Assembly: GCA_964059195.1 (NCBI GenBank)
Contig: CAXKWD010000002.1
Coordinates: 166,972,559 to 167,036,558, forward strand
DNA: 64,000 nt
Direction: 5' to 3'
Origin: Ectobius pallidus
Lineage: Eukaryota; Arthropoda; Insecta; Blattodea; Ectobiidae
Under the pieces are notes generated by a model that made no database searches, was not told the origin of the DNA, and saw only the letters and a program-made list of their open reading frames with translations. This document shows, piece after piece, positions 39,029-50,213 of this stretch (positions are counted from its first letter, which is position 1; each line of letters starts with the position of its first letter). The translations under genes and the position numbers were made by a program.

Positions 39029-40393
39029 ATCAACAGAGCGATTCTGAACTACACGCGTTTGCCCATTGACTCTACTCCCACTTCTGCAGTCTCTCGCAAT
39101 GTGTCCCAATTTGCCACAATTATAGCATTTGATTGGCTTTCTATTGTTGCCTGCTGCAACATGCTTTGTACTATTAAAATTACCACTAGGCCTAGACTGA
39201 CTACTACTTAATCCGACCTGATTGTCAACTCTTAAGGAGTCAGAAAAGCTAATAGCATTCACTTTGGCACATAAGGCCTCTAATTGCCTATATGAAGCCG
39301 GTCTGCTCTCAAACACGACACTCGATCGAGTAGTAGGTGACATACCTTCTATGATAGAGTCTACAATTTCGCTCTCAGGCATAGTAAGGCGGAACACTAG
39401 AGCACTCTTCTTAATACTGCGCGAGTATTCTGCTAGAGACTCATTATGCCCCTGAGTGCGATAGAAATGCTTTGTTATTAAAGCAGCCCTGGCTCGCACA
39501 GGAACATAAGTGTCCAATAACCTCACATGGAAATCTTCAAGACCTAACCCACAATTAACCGCCTCTAACGCTACATCTCTTAATGAGCCAGTAAGCTTTG
39601 CAAACAAGTAGGCTAGCAAACTGTGTTCATCCAAGTGAAACACAGTTGCTTGGCTTCGCAGTTCACAGATGAAGTCAATAAATTCTAACACTTTGTCCAC
39701 ATTGTCATCTGAAAAATGCGTACAATTCTCAAGCATAGAGGCAAGAGGATGCGGGAGATTTGAAAATACTAGAGGCAAACTCTGCGCGCAGGGAAATGAC
39801 CTGGCATTTTCCCTACCGACACTACTATCAAAATTTGAAAAGGCTGTCTGATGACCTACACTCGCGTCAAATCTGGGATGTCTAGTTGGGAAAGAAAAGG
39901 AGTCCCTAACCTCTACGTTATGCGAAACCTCTTCTTGAACAAGCTCCCCGCTCACTGGAGCATTTACCTCCAAACCAGCTGATCTAACTTTGTTTAAAAT
40001 TTCACTGACTTTGCCCTTCAGCATTTGTACTTTTAACAGGAAGTCTGTTCCTGCAACTAATTTTTCCAAGTCAGCAATGCGCTGACAGGCATGCAAAATT
40101 CTTGTTTTAAGTTTCTCTGACGGGACTTCACTACTTTCGAACTTTGAACTAGCACAATCTAATCTATCCTTCGCAACTGAAATTAAATCTTGGATCTTAG
40201 ACTCACCGAATAGATTTATGTCCACTTCCTTGTCTAGATTTTCAGTCAGTCTTTTCTTGAGATCTGCGACTAGTTCCTTGTCATCAGCTGGAAGACCTCT
40301 GATTGAGAGCTCGTATTTAATGTCTGTCTTCAATAAATGGTCAAGGTTAGGAATTATTCTGTCACCCTCAGAAGCCATATTTACATGAAACAT
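39026..40393 (-). CDS. gag: Gag nucleocapsid/capsid protein of the gypsy element
   Basis: 455-aa structural protein that would assemble the retrotransposon particle and bind its RNA. A CCHC zinc knuckle is visible near the C terminus (C423, C426, H431, C436; spacing CX2CX4HX4C), as in Ty3/gypsy nucleocapsids. Residues about 210-385 look like a retrotransposon Gag core (helical, followed by a polar linker). Residues about 27-54, with ELSIRG and a basic-leucine helix, resemble a SAP-type motif; that is tentative. The ATG at 40393 has a weak context; the second Met (codon 6, 40378) has A at -3 and G at +4 and may be the real start. The frame ends in TGA at 39028-39026, and pol continues in the same frame. 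Confidence 0.9.
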   Translation of the reverse strand: MFHVNMASEGDRIIPNLDHLLKTDIKYELSIRGLPADDKELVADLKKRLTENLDKEVDINLFGESKIQDLISVAKDRLDCASSKFESSEVPSEKLKTRILHACQRIADLEKLVAGTDFLLKVQMLKGKVSEILNKVRSAGLEVNAPVSGELVQEEVSHNVEVRDSFSFPTRHPRFDASVGHQTAFSNFDSSVGRENARSFPCAQSLPLVFSNLPHPLASMLENCTHFSDDNVDKVLEFIDFICELRSQATVFHLDEHSLLAYLFAKLTGSLRDVALEAVNCGLGLEDFHVRLLDTYVPVRARAALITKHFYRTQGHNESLAEYSRSIKKSALVFRLTMPESEIVDSIIEGMSPTTRSSVVFESRPASYRQLEALCAKVNAISFSDSLRVDNQVGLSSSQSRPSGNFNSTKHVAAGNNRKPIKCYNCGKLGHIARDCRSGSRVNGQTRVVQNRSVD

Positions 40394-40626
40394 AGAAATG
40401 ACAAGATATTAGTTCAAGCATAAAACAGAATACATAATAAAATAAACCCTTTGCTTCCTAATTATAAAATTTTTTTACCCTTTTGTCTTATTTACAAGCT
40501 ACTTGCTTTATTACATGCGAGGGAAGTAATATATAGCAGCATTAAAATAAAAGTTAAAATCTGAAAAGGCTAAAAGCAGGCGTGGACAACCAATTGGTTT
40601 CATAAACCACAGCTCTGCTTACCAGA
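40394..40626 (-). other. Gypsy leader between 5' LTR and gag
   Basis: 233 bp of untranslated leader. It contains the candidate primer-binding site next to the LTR and, right after it, a small inverted repeat GGTTT-ATG-AAACC (element strand) that may be part of a leader structure. The rest is AT-rich with no other recognised feature. Confidence 0.6.
40607..40624 (-). other. Candidate primer-binding site
   Basis: Two bases after the 5' LTR end the element strand reads TGGTAAGCAGAGCTGTGG, starting with the TGG expected opposite a tRNA CCA end. It resembles the complement of animal initiator tRNA-Met (TGGTAGCAGAGG) but has one extra A. Position and TGG start support a PBS; the tRNA identity is uncertain. 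Confidence 0.55.
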
Positions 40627-42408
40627 TGAAACGCCCCCCCACTCCCACCAAGCCAGAAACTCCTCTTCTTCACCTTGCTTCTTGTTTCTTCTCTTCCGTG
40701 GACAGCGTGCTACCTTCTTGGGCCTCCCAGCTTATGAAATTTGGCTTTTAGAGGAAGCGGGAAGGAACATCTCATAACGAAGGGGTTCTAAAAGGATTTA
40801 AATACCCTTCGCGACAGAGTGTTTATAAAAAAACACAAAGTTTAAGAAGAAACTTATTGAGTATAGTTTATTTTAAATAAATAAATTCATAGGCTGATGG
40901 CCAACAAATCCAATTAATTGAGATTTATCATTGGTACAATTAATAATTAATTATGTGGAAAGTTAAAATCATTTTTAGTGAACATAGAAAATATTTACAG
41001 CATAATTAGGCTGATGGCCTAAATAAATCATACAAGCACAGGCTCCTGCCCTGTGGAAATTAGTGCAAGTTAAATAGCCTGAGGGCTATACAGAAATTAA
41101 ATGAATTACAGTAAAATATGCTGATGGCATATTCAAAATACATATCATATTGATTAAATTTCAAACAGCTGATGGCTATAAAATAAATACCTAAAACTAT
41201 ATACAAGATAAAATTAAACACATTTTGAAGAAATGTCTGACAGCTATAATTTCATGTTATTTTAAATCTATACATTAAATTTATAATTTCCATTTAAAAA
41301 TAACATCTGGTGCCAGAAGGGCTAAATGAATTAAATATTTACAGCTATTAATGTCTGAAGGACTACAAATATTTATTGACTTACCAAACTATTCCACCCG
41401 GAATAGGCCCTCCGTTTATTTCGTCCGAGTGAGAGGACGAAAGCATGGCGCCTAAATAAAATCTTACTGGGTAGCGAAAATTAATAAAACAACCCAAGAA
41501 AAATCCCCAAAACAAGCAGGCTGGCCTGGCCCAAAAAAATAAAATTAAGATTTACATTCTTTATCACAAGGACCCAGGAAGAAGAACACTAGACACAAGC
41601 CTTGGTGCCGCCCACACCACGTTACTTTAATTCAACTTCAGCATCACTGACATAGAAAGAGCACTATGCCCCACAACACATCGAAGAATGCAAAACGAAA
41701 CCAGGCCACCAAATTAAATATCCTATTTAAATCACTACACTCATCTTTCTTAGACAAAACAGGTCTGATGGACCAGCAAAAGCAAGATGACGCTTACCTT
41801 ATAAGCTGACTGAAAGCGGCAACGCCGCCATTTTGTGTGTAAACCATGCTTACGACTTCACTTTGCGAATTCCATAAACAGAGAGAACGAGCATTAGCAG
41901 CTCCTCTGTTTATATAGGGCTTACCCCTACTCCTTTCATGTTGCCGTAATGCATATCCAATCAGTATGATGGATAAAAGCAGATAAAAACAAAAGACGAG
42001 CAGAATAACATTCTATCGTATTACCAATGAGAAAACAAACTGCTATGGGACTGCTTCCAAACGACGCCTGCGCCGAACTGAGTAACCGGAACAGCGAGGC
42101 AAGCTACATGGCCCCCACCACCACGGCCTCGGGCGGGAGAGCGAACCGGACTAGTCTCGCAGCAGGCTTAAGATCAGCAAAAAGACCTGTCTAGCCTCAA
42201 CAATCTGCGAGGAGCAGAAGACTTTATCACTAATTACATGCAATTGTGACGCAATAATGTCATACAGAATATTGTTTAACAAATATTAGGGAGTATTCAT
42301 ACTATATGACAATAGCTTTACATTCATTCTTCCTCATTAAATAAATTATGAACTGTAGTGGCAATGCAAAATGCTAAAAGAACACAAATTAACTGAAAAA
42401 TTGCCACA
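40627..42408 (-). repeat. 5' LTR of the gypsy element (1,782 bp)
   Basis: Direct repeat of 32197-33978 at an offset of 8,430. On the element strand it begins TGTGGCAATT and ends GCGTTTCA. Being upstream of gag on the minus strand, it should supply the promoter; a TATATAAA box lies at 41909-41916. It is long for an insect gypsy LTR. Downstream of the TATA box it carries the TGATG-loop hairpins described separately. Confidence 0.95.
41909..41916 (-). promoter_or_regulatory. Candidate TATA box in the 5' LTR
   Basis: TATATAAA on the minus strand, in the context CCCTATATAAACAGAGGAG. It lies about 490 bp inside the LTR from its outer end. Transcription would start about 25-30 bp further along the minus strand, near 41,880. 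That gives a leader of roughly 1.25 kb of LTR plus 233 bp before gag. The same motif is at 33479-33486 in the 3' LTR. Start-site data are lacking. Confidence 0.55.
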
Positions 42409-42412
42409 AGTG
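42409..42412 (+). other. Target site duplication AGTG, right
   Basis: Directly follows the terminal CA of the LTR at 42408 and matches 32193-32196. Confidence 0.93.
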
Positions 42413-45400
42413 GAAAAAGAACAGTTTCAACTGCTTTTGCATATAAACTTATGTTTCCTCGGAAACACAAGACATTTTTGAGATTATATTGTTAATGTAA
42501 AAACAATATTTTTTATTCTTGGAGATGAAAGTCGCTCAGGATTTTAGAAAAGTCGATATAAAACCATTTTATCAGCCTAGTACATAAAAACTCCCAAGAG
42601 ACGAACGTCAAAATATTTCATTGCGAATAAAAGCGTGTACATCAACAATAAAAATGTACCATAGTTTACGAGATAACGGCTGTCGAACCGTTGAAAACGA
42701 CTCACACGAAAAAAGTCGTATCGGTAAAAATAACATCTTTTTCAAATCCGCATACTCACAGCATAAAAGAAACTTTCGGAAATAAAACTAAAATCGACGC
42801 TAACGGAAGTTGGCAGGGCTGAGAATCCCGGGAAGGCATGCAGCTTCTATTAAAGAGCAGGATTGTATAAGAGTGGAAAAAGAACAGTTTCAACTGCTTT
42901 AGCATATAAACTTATGTTTCCTCGGAAACACAAGAAATTTTTGAGATTATATTGTTAATGTAAAAACAGTATCTTTTATTCTTGGAGATGAAAATCGCGC
43001 AGGATTTTAGAAAACTCGAAATAAAAACGTTTTATCATCGTACTACATAAATCCTCCGAAATGACAAAACGCATAACTTTTCATTGCGAATATAACCATG
43101 TACATCAACAATAAAAATGTACCATAGTTTACGAGTTAAAGGCTTTCGAACCGTTGAAAACGCCTCGCACGAAAAAAGTCATATCGGCAAAAATTACATA
43201 TTTTTCAATTCCGCACACTCACGGCATAAAGGAAACTTTCGGAAATAAAAATAAAATCGACGCTTACGAAAGTTGGCATGGCTGAGAATCCCGGGAAGGC
43301 ATGCAGCTTCTATAAAAGCGGAGGATTGTATAAGAGTGGAAAGAGAACAGTTTCAACTGCTTTTGCATATAAACTTATGTTTCCTCGGAAACACAAGACA
43401 TTTTTGAGATTATATTGTTAATGTAAAAACAATATTTTTTATTCTTGGAGATGAAAGTCGCTCAGGATTTTAGAAAAGTCGATATAAAACCATTTTATCA
43501 GCCTAGTACATAAAAACTCCCAAGAGACGAACGTCAAAACATTTCATTGCGAATAAAAGCGTGTACATCAACAATAAAAATGTACCATAATTTACGAGAT
43601 AACGGCTGTCGAACCGTTGAAAACGACTCACACGAAAAAAGTCGTATCGGTAAAAATAACATCTTTTTCAAATCCGCATACTCACAGCATAAAAGAATCT
43701 TTCGGAAATAAAACTAAAATCGACGCTAACGGAAGTTGGCAGGGCTGAGAATTCCAGGAAGGCATGCAGCTTCTTTTAAAGCACAGGATTGTATAAGAGT
43801 GGAAAAAGAACAGTTTCAACTGCTTTTGCATATAAACTTATGTTTCCTCGGAAACACAAGACATTTTTGAGATTATATTGTTAATGTAAAAACAATATTT
43901 TTTATTCTTGGAGATGAAAGTCGCGCAGGATTTTAGAAAAGTCGAAATAAAACCATTTTATCAGCCTAGTACATAAAAACTCCCAAGAGACGAACGTCAT
44001 AACATTTCATTGCGAATAAAACCGTGTACATCAACAATAAAAATGTACCGTAGTTTACGAGATAACGGCTGTCGAACCGTTGAAACGCCTCGCACGAAAA
44101 AAGTCATATCGGCAAAAATAACATCTTTTACAATTCTGCACACTCACAGCATAAAAGAAACTTTCGGAAATAAAAATAAAATCGACGCTTACGGAAGTTG
44201 GTAGGGCTGAGAATCCCGGGAAGGCATGCAGCTTCTATTAAAGAGCAGGATTGTATAAGAGTGGAAAAAGAACAGTTTCAACTGCTTTTGCATATAAACT
44301 TATGTTTCCTCGGAAACGCAAGAAATTTTTGAGATTATATTGTTAATGTAAAAACAGTATCTTTTATTCTTGGAGATGAAAATCGCGCAGGATTTTAGAA
44401 AAGTCGAAATAAAACCGTTTTATCAGCATACTACATAAGAACTCTCTAGAGACGAACCTCATAACATTTCATTGCGAATAAAACCGTGTAACATCAACAA
44501 TAAAAATGTACCATAGTTTACGAGATAACGGCTGTCGAACCGTTGAAAACGCCTCGCACGAAAAAAGTCATATCGGCAAAAATAACATCTTTTACAATTC
44601 CGAACACTCACAGCATAAAAGAAACTTTCGGAAATAAAAATAAAATCGACGCTAACGAAAGTTGGCAGGGCTGAGAATCCCGGGAAGGCATGCAGGTTCT
44701 ATTAAAGCGCAGGATTGTATAAGAGTGGAAAAAGAACAGTTTCAACTACTTTTCATATAAACTTATGTTTCCTCGGAAACACAAGATATTTTTGAGATTA
44801 TATTGTTAATGTAAAAACAATATTTTTTATTCTTGGAGATGAAAGTCGCGCAGGATTTTAGAAAAGTCGAAATAAAACCATTTTATCAGCCTAGTACATA
44901 AAAACTCCCAAGAGACGAACGTCATAACATTTCATTGCGAATAAAAGCGTGTACATCAACAATAAAAATGTACCATAGTTTACGAGATAACGGCTGTCGA
45001 ACCGTTGAAAACGCCTCACACGAAAAAAGTAATATCGGCAAAAATAACATATTTTACAATTCCGCACACTCACAGCATAAAAGAATCTTTTGGAAATAAA
45101 AATAAAATCGACGCTTACGGAAGTTTGTAGGGCTGAGAATCCCGGGAAGGTGCAGCTTCTATTAAAAAGCAGGATTGTATAAGATTGGAAAAAGAACAGT
45201 TTCAACTGCTTTTGCATATAAACTTATGTTTCCTCGGAAACGCAATAAATTTTTGAGATTATATTGTTAATGTAAAAACAGTATCTTTTGTTCTTGGAGA
45301 TGAAAATCGCGCAGGATTTTTGAAAACTCGAAATAAAAACGTTTTATCAGCGTACTACATAAATCCTCCCAAATGACAACTGGCATAACTTTTCTTTGCG

Positions 45401-48400
45401 AATATAACCATGTACATCAACAATAAAAATGTACCATAGTTTACAAGATAACGGCTGTCGAACCGTTGAAAACGACTCACACGAAAAAAGTCGTATCGGT
45501 AAAAATAACATCTTTTTCAAATCCGCATACTCACAGCATAAAAGAAACTTTCGGAAATAAAACTAAAATCGACGCTAACGGAAGTTGGCAGGGCTGAGAA
45601 TCCCGGGAAGGCATGCAGCTTCTATTAAAGAGCAGGATTGTATAAGAGTGGAAAAAGAACAGTTTCAACTGCTTTTGCATATAAACTTATGTTTCCTCGG
45701 AAACGCAAGAAATTTTTGAGATTATATTGTTAATGTAAAAACAGTATCTTTTATTCTTGGAGATCAAAATCGCGCAGGATTTTAGAAAACTCGAAATAAA
45801 AACGTTTTATCAGCGTACTACATAAATCCTCCCAAATGACAAAACGCATAACTTTTCATTGCGAATATAACCATGTACATCAACAATAAAAATGTACCAT
45901 AGTTTACGAGATAAAGGCTTTCGAACCGTTGAAAACGCCTCGCACGAAAAAAGTCATATCGGCAAAAATAACATCTTTTTCAATTCCGCACACTCACGGC
46001 ATAAAGGAAACTTTCGGAAATAAAAATAAAATCGACGCTAACGGAAGTTGGCAGGGCTGAGAATCCCGGGATTGGCATGCAGCTTCTATTAAAGCGCAGG
46101 ATTGTATAAGATTGGAAAAAGAACAGTTTCAACTGCTTTTGCATATAAACTTATGTTTCCTCGGAAACACAAGACATTTTTGAGATTATATTGTTAATGT
46201 AAAAACAATATTTTTTATTCTTGGAGATGAAAGTCGCGCAGGATTTTAGAAAAGTCGAAATAAAACCATTTTATCAGCCTAGTACATAAAAACTCCCAAG
46301 AGACAAACGTCATAACATTTCATTGCGAACAAAACGTTTACATCAACAATAAAAATGTACCATAGTTTACGTTATAACGGCTGTCGAACCGTCTCAAACG
46401 CCTCACACGAAAAAAGTCATATCGGCAAAAATAACATCTTTTACAATTCCGTATACTCACACCATAAAAGAAACTTAGGGAAATAAAAATAAAATCGACG
46501 CTTACGGAAGTTTGTAGGGCTGAGAATCCCGGGAAGGTGCAGCTTCTATTAAAAAGCAGGATTGTATAAGATTGGAAAAAGAACATTTTCAACTGCTTTT
46601 GCATATAAACTTATGTTTCCTCGGAAACGCAATAAATTTTTGAGATTATATTGTTAATGTAAAAACAGTATCTTTTATTCTTGGAGATGAAAATCGCGCA
46701 GGATTTTAGAAAAGTCGAAATAAAACCGTTTTATCAGCATACTACATAAAAACTCTCTAGAGACGAACCTCATAACATTTCATTGCGAATAAAACCGTGT
46801 AACATCAACAATAAAAATGTACCATAGTTTACGAGATAACGGCTGTCGAACCGTTGAAAACGCCTCGCACGAAAAAAGTAATATCGGCAAAAATAACATC
46901 TTTTACAATTCCGAACACTCACAGCATAAAAGAAACTTAGGGAAATAAAAATAAAATCGACGCTAACGAAAGTTGGCAGGGCTGAGAATCCCGGGAAGGC
47001 ATGCAGCTTCTATTAAAGCGCAGGATTGTATAAGAGTGGAAAAAGAACAGTTTCAACTGCTTTTGCATATAAACTTATGTTTCCTCGGAAACACAAGACA
47101 TTTTTGAGATTATATTGTTAATAAAAAAACAATATTTTTTATTCTTGGAGATGAAAATCGCGCAGGATTTTAGAAAAGTCGAAATAAAACCATTTTATCA
47201 GCCTAGTACATAAAAACTCCCAAGAGACGAACGTCATAACATTTCATTGCGTATAAAACCGTGTACATCAACAATAAAAATGTACCATCGTTTACAAGAT
47301 AACGGCTGTCGAACCGTTGAAAACGCCTCGCACGAAAAAAGTCATATCGGCAAAAATTACATATTTTTCAATTCCGCACACTCACGGCATAAAGGAAACT
47401 TTCGGAAATAAAAATAAAATCGACGCTAATGGAAGTTGGCAGGGCTGAGAATCCCGGGAAGGCATGCAGCTTCTATTAAAGCGCAGGATTGTATACGATT
47501 GGAAAAAGAACAGTTTCAACTGCTTTTGCATATAAATTTATGTTTCCTCGGAAACACAAGACATTTTTGAGATTATATTGTTTATGTAAAAACAATATTT
47601 TTTATTCTTGGAGATGAAAGTCGTGCAGGATTTTAGAAAAGTCGATATAAAACCATTTTATCAGCCTAGTACATAAAAACTCCCAAAACACGAACGTCAA
47701 AACATTACATTGCGAATAAAAGCGTGTACATGAACAATAAAAATGTACCATAGTTTACGAGATAACGGCTGTCGAACCGTTGAAAACGACTCACACGAAA
47801 AAAGTCATATCGGTAAAAATAACATCTTTTTGAAATCCGCATACTCACAGCATAAAAGAAACTTTCGGAAATAAAACTAAAATCGACGCTAACGGAAGTT
47901 GGCAGGGCTGAGAATCCGGGGAAGGCATGCAGCTTCTATTAAAGCGCAGGATTGTATAAGAGTGGAAAAAGAACAGTTTCAACTGCTTTTGCATATAAAC
48001 TTATGTTTCCTCGGAAACACAAGACATTTTTGAGATTATATTGTTAATGTAAAAACAATATTTTTTATTCTTGGAGATGAAAGTCGCGCAGGATTTTAGA
48101 AAAGTCGATATAAAACCATTTTATCAGCCTAGTACATAAAAACTCCCAAGAGACGAACGTCAAAACATTTCATTGCGAATAAAAGCGTGTACATCAACAA
48201 TAAAAATGTACCATAGTTTACGAGATAACGGCTGTCGAACCGTTGAAAACGACTCACACGAAAAAAGTCGTATCGGTAAAAAAAACATCTTTTTCAAATC
48301 CGCATACTCACAGCATAAAAGAAACTTTCGGAAATAAAACTAAAATCGACGCTAACGGAAGTTGGCAGGGCTGAGAATCCCGGGAAGGCATGCAGCTTCT

Positions 48401-50035
48401 ATTAAAGAGCAGGATTGTATAAGAGTGGAAAAAGAACAGTTTCAACTGCTTTTGCATATAAACTTATGTTTCCTCGGAAACGCAAGAAATTTTTGAGATT
48501 ATATTGTTAATGTAAAAACAGTATCTTTTATTCTTGGAGATGAAAATCGCGCAGGATTTTAGAAAACTCGAAATAAAAACGTTTTATCAGCGTACTACAT
48601 AAATCCTCCCAAATGACAAAACGCATAACTTTTCATTGCGAATATAACCATGTACATCAACAATAAAAATATACCATAGTTTACGAGATAAAGGCTTTCG
48701 AACCGTTGAAAACGCCTCGCACGAAAAAAGTCATATCGGCAAAAATTACATATTTTTCAATTCCGCACACTCACGGCATAAAGGAAACTTTCGGAAATAA
48801 AAATAAAATCGACGCTTACGAAAGTTGGCATGGCTGAGAATCCCGGGAAGGCATGCAGCTTCTATAAAAGCGGAGGATTGTATAAGAGTGGAAAGAGAAC
48901 AGTTTCAACTGCTTTTGCATATAAACTTATGTTTCCTCGGAAACACAAGACATTTTTGAGATTATATTGTTAATGTAAAAACAATATTTTTTATTCTTGG
49001 AGATGAAAGTCGCTCAGGATTTTAGAAAAGTCGATATAAAACCATTTTATCAGCCTAGTACATAAAAACTCCCAAGAGACGAACGTCAAAACATTTCATT
49101 GCGAATAAAAGCGTGTACATCAACAATAAAAATGTACCATATTTTAAGAGATAACGGCTGTCGAACCGTTGAAAACGACTCACACGAAAAAAGTCGTATC
49201 GGTAAAAATAACATCTTTTTCAAATTCGCATACTCACAGCATAAAAGAATCTTTCGGAAATAAAACTAAAATCGACGCTAACGGAAGTTGGCAGGGCTGA
49301 GAATCCCGGGAAGGCATGCAGCTTCTATTAAAGCGCAGGATTGTATAAGAGTGGAAAAAGAACAGTTTCAACTGCTTTTGCATATAAACTTATGTTTCCT
49401 CGGAAACACAAGACATTTTTGAGATTATATTGTTAATGTAAAAACAATATTTTTTATTCTTGGAGATGAAAGTCGCGCAGGATTTTAGAAAAGTCGATAT
49501 AAAACCATTTTATCAGCCTAGTACATAAAAACTCCCAAGAGACGAACGTCAAAACATTTCATTGCGAATAAAAGCGTGTACATCAACAATAAAAATGTAC
49601 CATAGTTTACGAGATAACGGCTGTCGAACCGTTGAAAACGACTCACACGAAAAAAGTCGTATCGGTAAAAATAACATCTTTTTCAAATCCGCATACTCAC
49701 AGCATAAAAGAAACTTTCGGAAATAAAACTAAAATCGACGCTAACGGAAGTTGGCAGGGCTGAGAATCCCGGGAAGGCATGCAGCTTCTATTAAAGAGCA
49801 GGATTGTATAAGAGTGGAAAAAGAACAGTTTCAACTGCTTTTGCATATAAACTTATGTTTCCTCGGAAACGCAAGAAATTTTTGAGATTATATTGTTAAT
49901 GTAAAAACAGTATCTTTTATTCTTGGAGATGAAAATCGCGCAGGATTTTAGAAAACTCGAAATAAAAACGTTTTATCAGCGTACTACATAAATCCTCCCA
50001 AATGACAAAACGCATAACTTTTCATTGCGAATATA

Positions 50036-50046
50036 ACCATGTACAT
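50036..50046 (+). other. LINE target site duplication, left
   Basis: ACCATGTACAT, matching 54258-54268. The flanking base on each side differs, so the duplication is exactly 11 bp. It overlaps the left arm of the satellite GTACAT/ATGTAC dyad. Confidence 0.92.
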
Positions 50047-50213
50047 AATAAATAATAAATAAAATAAGCCTATCGTGTCCCGTGTAGGGCAAAGGCCTCC
50101 TAAGAAGGGTTTAGCTCCTCTTATCTAGCACGGCGAGCTACTCCGCGCTAGTGAAGTTGTTCGTGATTTTGAGCGTCATGTACACTTGAACTTTAACACT
50201 TGGTCTTGAGCAC
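50047..50213 (-). other. LINE 3' UTR and simple-repeat tail
   Basis: 167 bp after the ORF2 stop. On the element strand it ends TTATTTTATTTATTATTTATT, a T/A-rich simple tail of the kind RTE elements have in place of poly(A). I see no other feature. Confidence 0.7.

Larger units (their letters stand above)
32197..42408 (-). mobile_element. Complete Ty3/gypsy LTR retrotransposon, 10,212 bp
   Basis: The element is bounded by two 1,782-bp direct repeats that start TG and end CA on either strand and are flanked by a 4-bp duplication AGTG (32193-32196 and 42409-42412). Genes lie on the minus strand in the order 5' LTR, gag, pol (protease, RT, RNase H, integrase), 3' LTR. That order is diagnostic of Ty3/gypsy rather than Ty1/copia. 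There is no env-like ORF and no chromodomain. The LTRs look identical line by line and both ORFs are open, so the insertion is recent. Clean empty sites exist at 7208-7211 and 57737-57740 in the paralogous satellite blocks. I cannot name the family. Confidence 0.96.
24986..49310 (+). repeat. Large duplicated block, copy 2 (split by the LTR element)
   Basis: Second copy of the 1-14.1 kb block. It contains the LTR retrotransposon at 32197-42408, which copies 1 and 3 lack. Before the insertion the offset to copy 1 is 24,985; after it, 35,201. The right end lies between 49,257 and 49,331, where the variant pattern switches to that of three monomers upstream, as expected from unequal crossing-over within the array. 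It shares CCCAAAACAC (near 47,686) with copy 3 against copy 1, so copies 2 and 3 look closer relatives. Confidence 0.88.
42409..50046 (+). repeat. Satellite array, segment 2 (continues segment 1 after the LTR element)
   Basis: The same 463-bp satellite resumes with the AGTG target duplication at 42409-42412, exactly in phase with where it stopped at 32196. It is collinear with 7208 onward at a fixed offset of 35,201, which equals 24,985 plus the 10,212-bp element plus the 4-bp duplication. Collinearity holds to about 49.3 kb. Between about 49,257 and 49,331 the register changes by three monomers: 49,331-50,046 matches 47,942-48,657. The segment ends at the LINE insertion. Confidence 0.97.

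Noticed and set aside
35910..39851. Plus-strand frames of 60-103 aa across gag and pol
   Set aside because: Antisense shadows of intact minus-strand gag and pol.
50047..50070. AT-rich AATAAATAATAAATAAAAT as an extra satellite variant
   Set aside because: It lies inside the 11-bp target duplications and joins the LINE 3' UTR, so it is the LINE tail.
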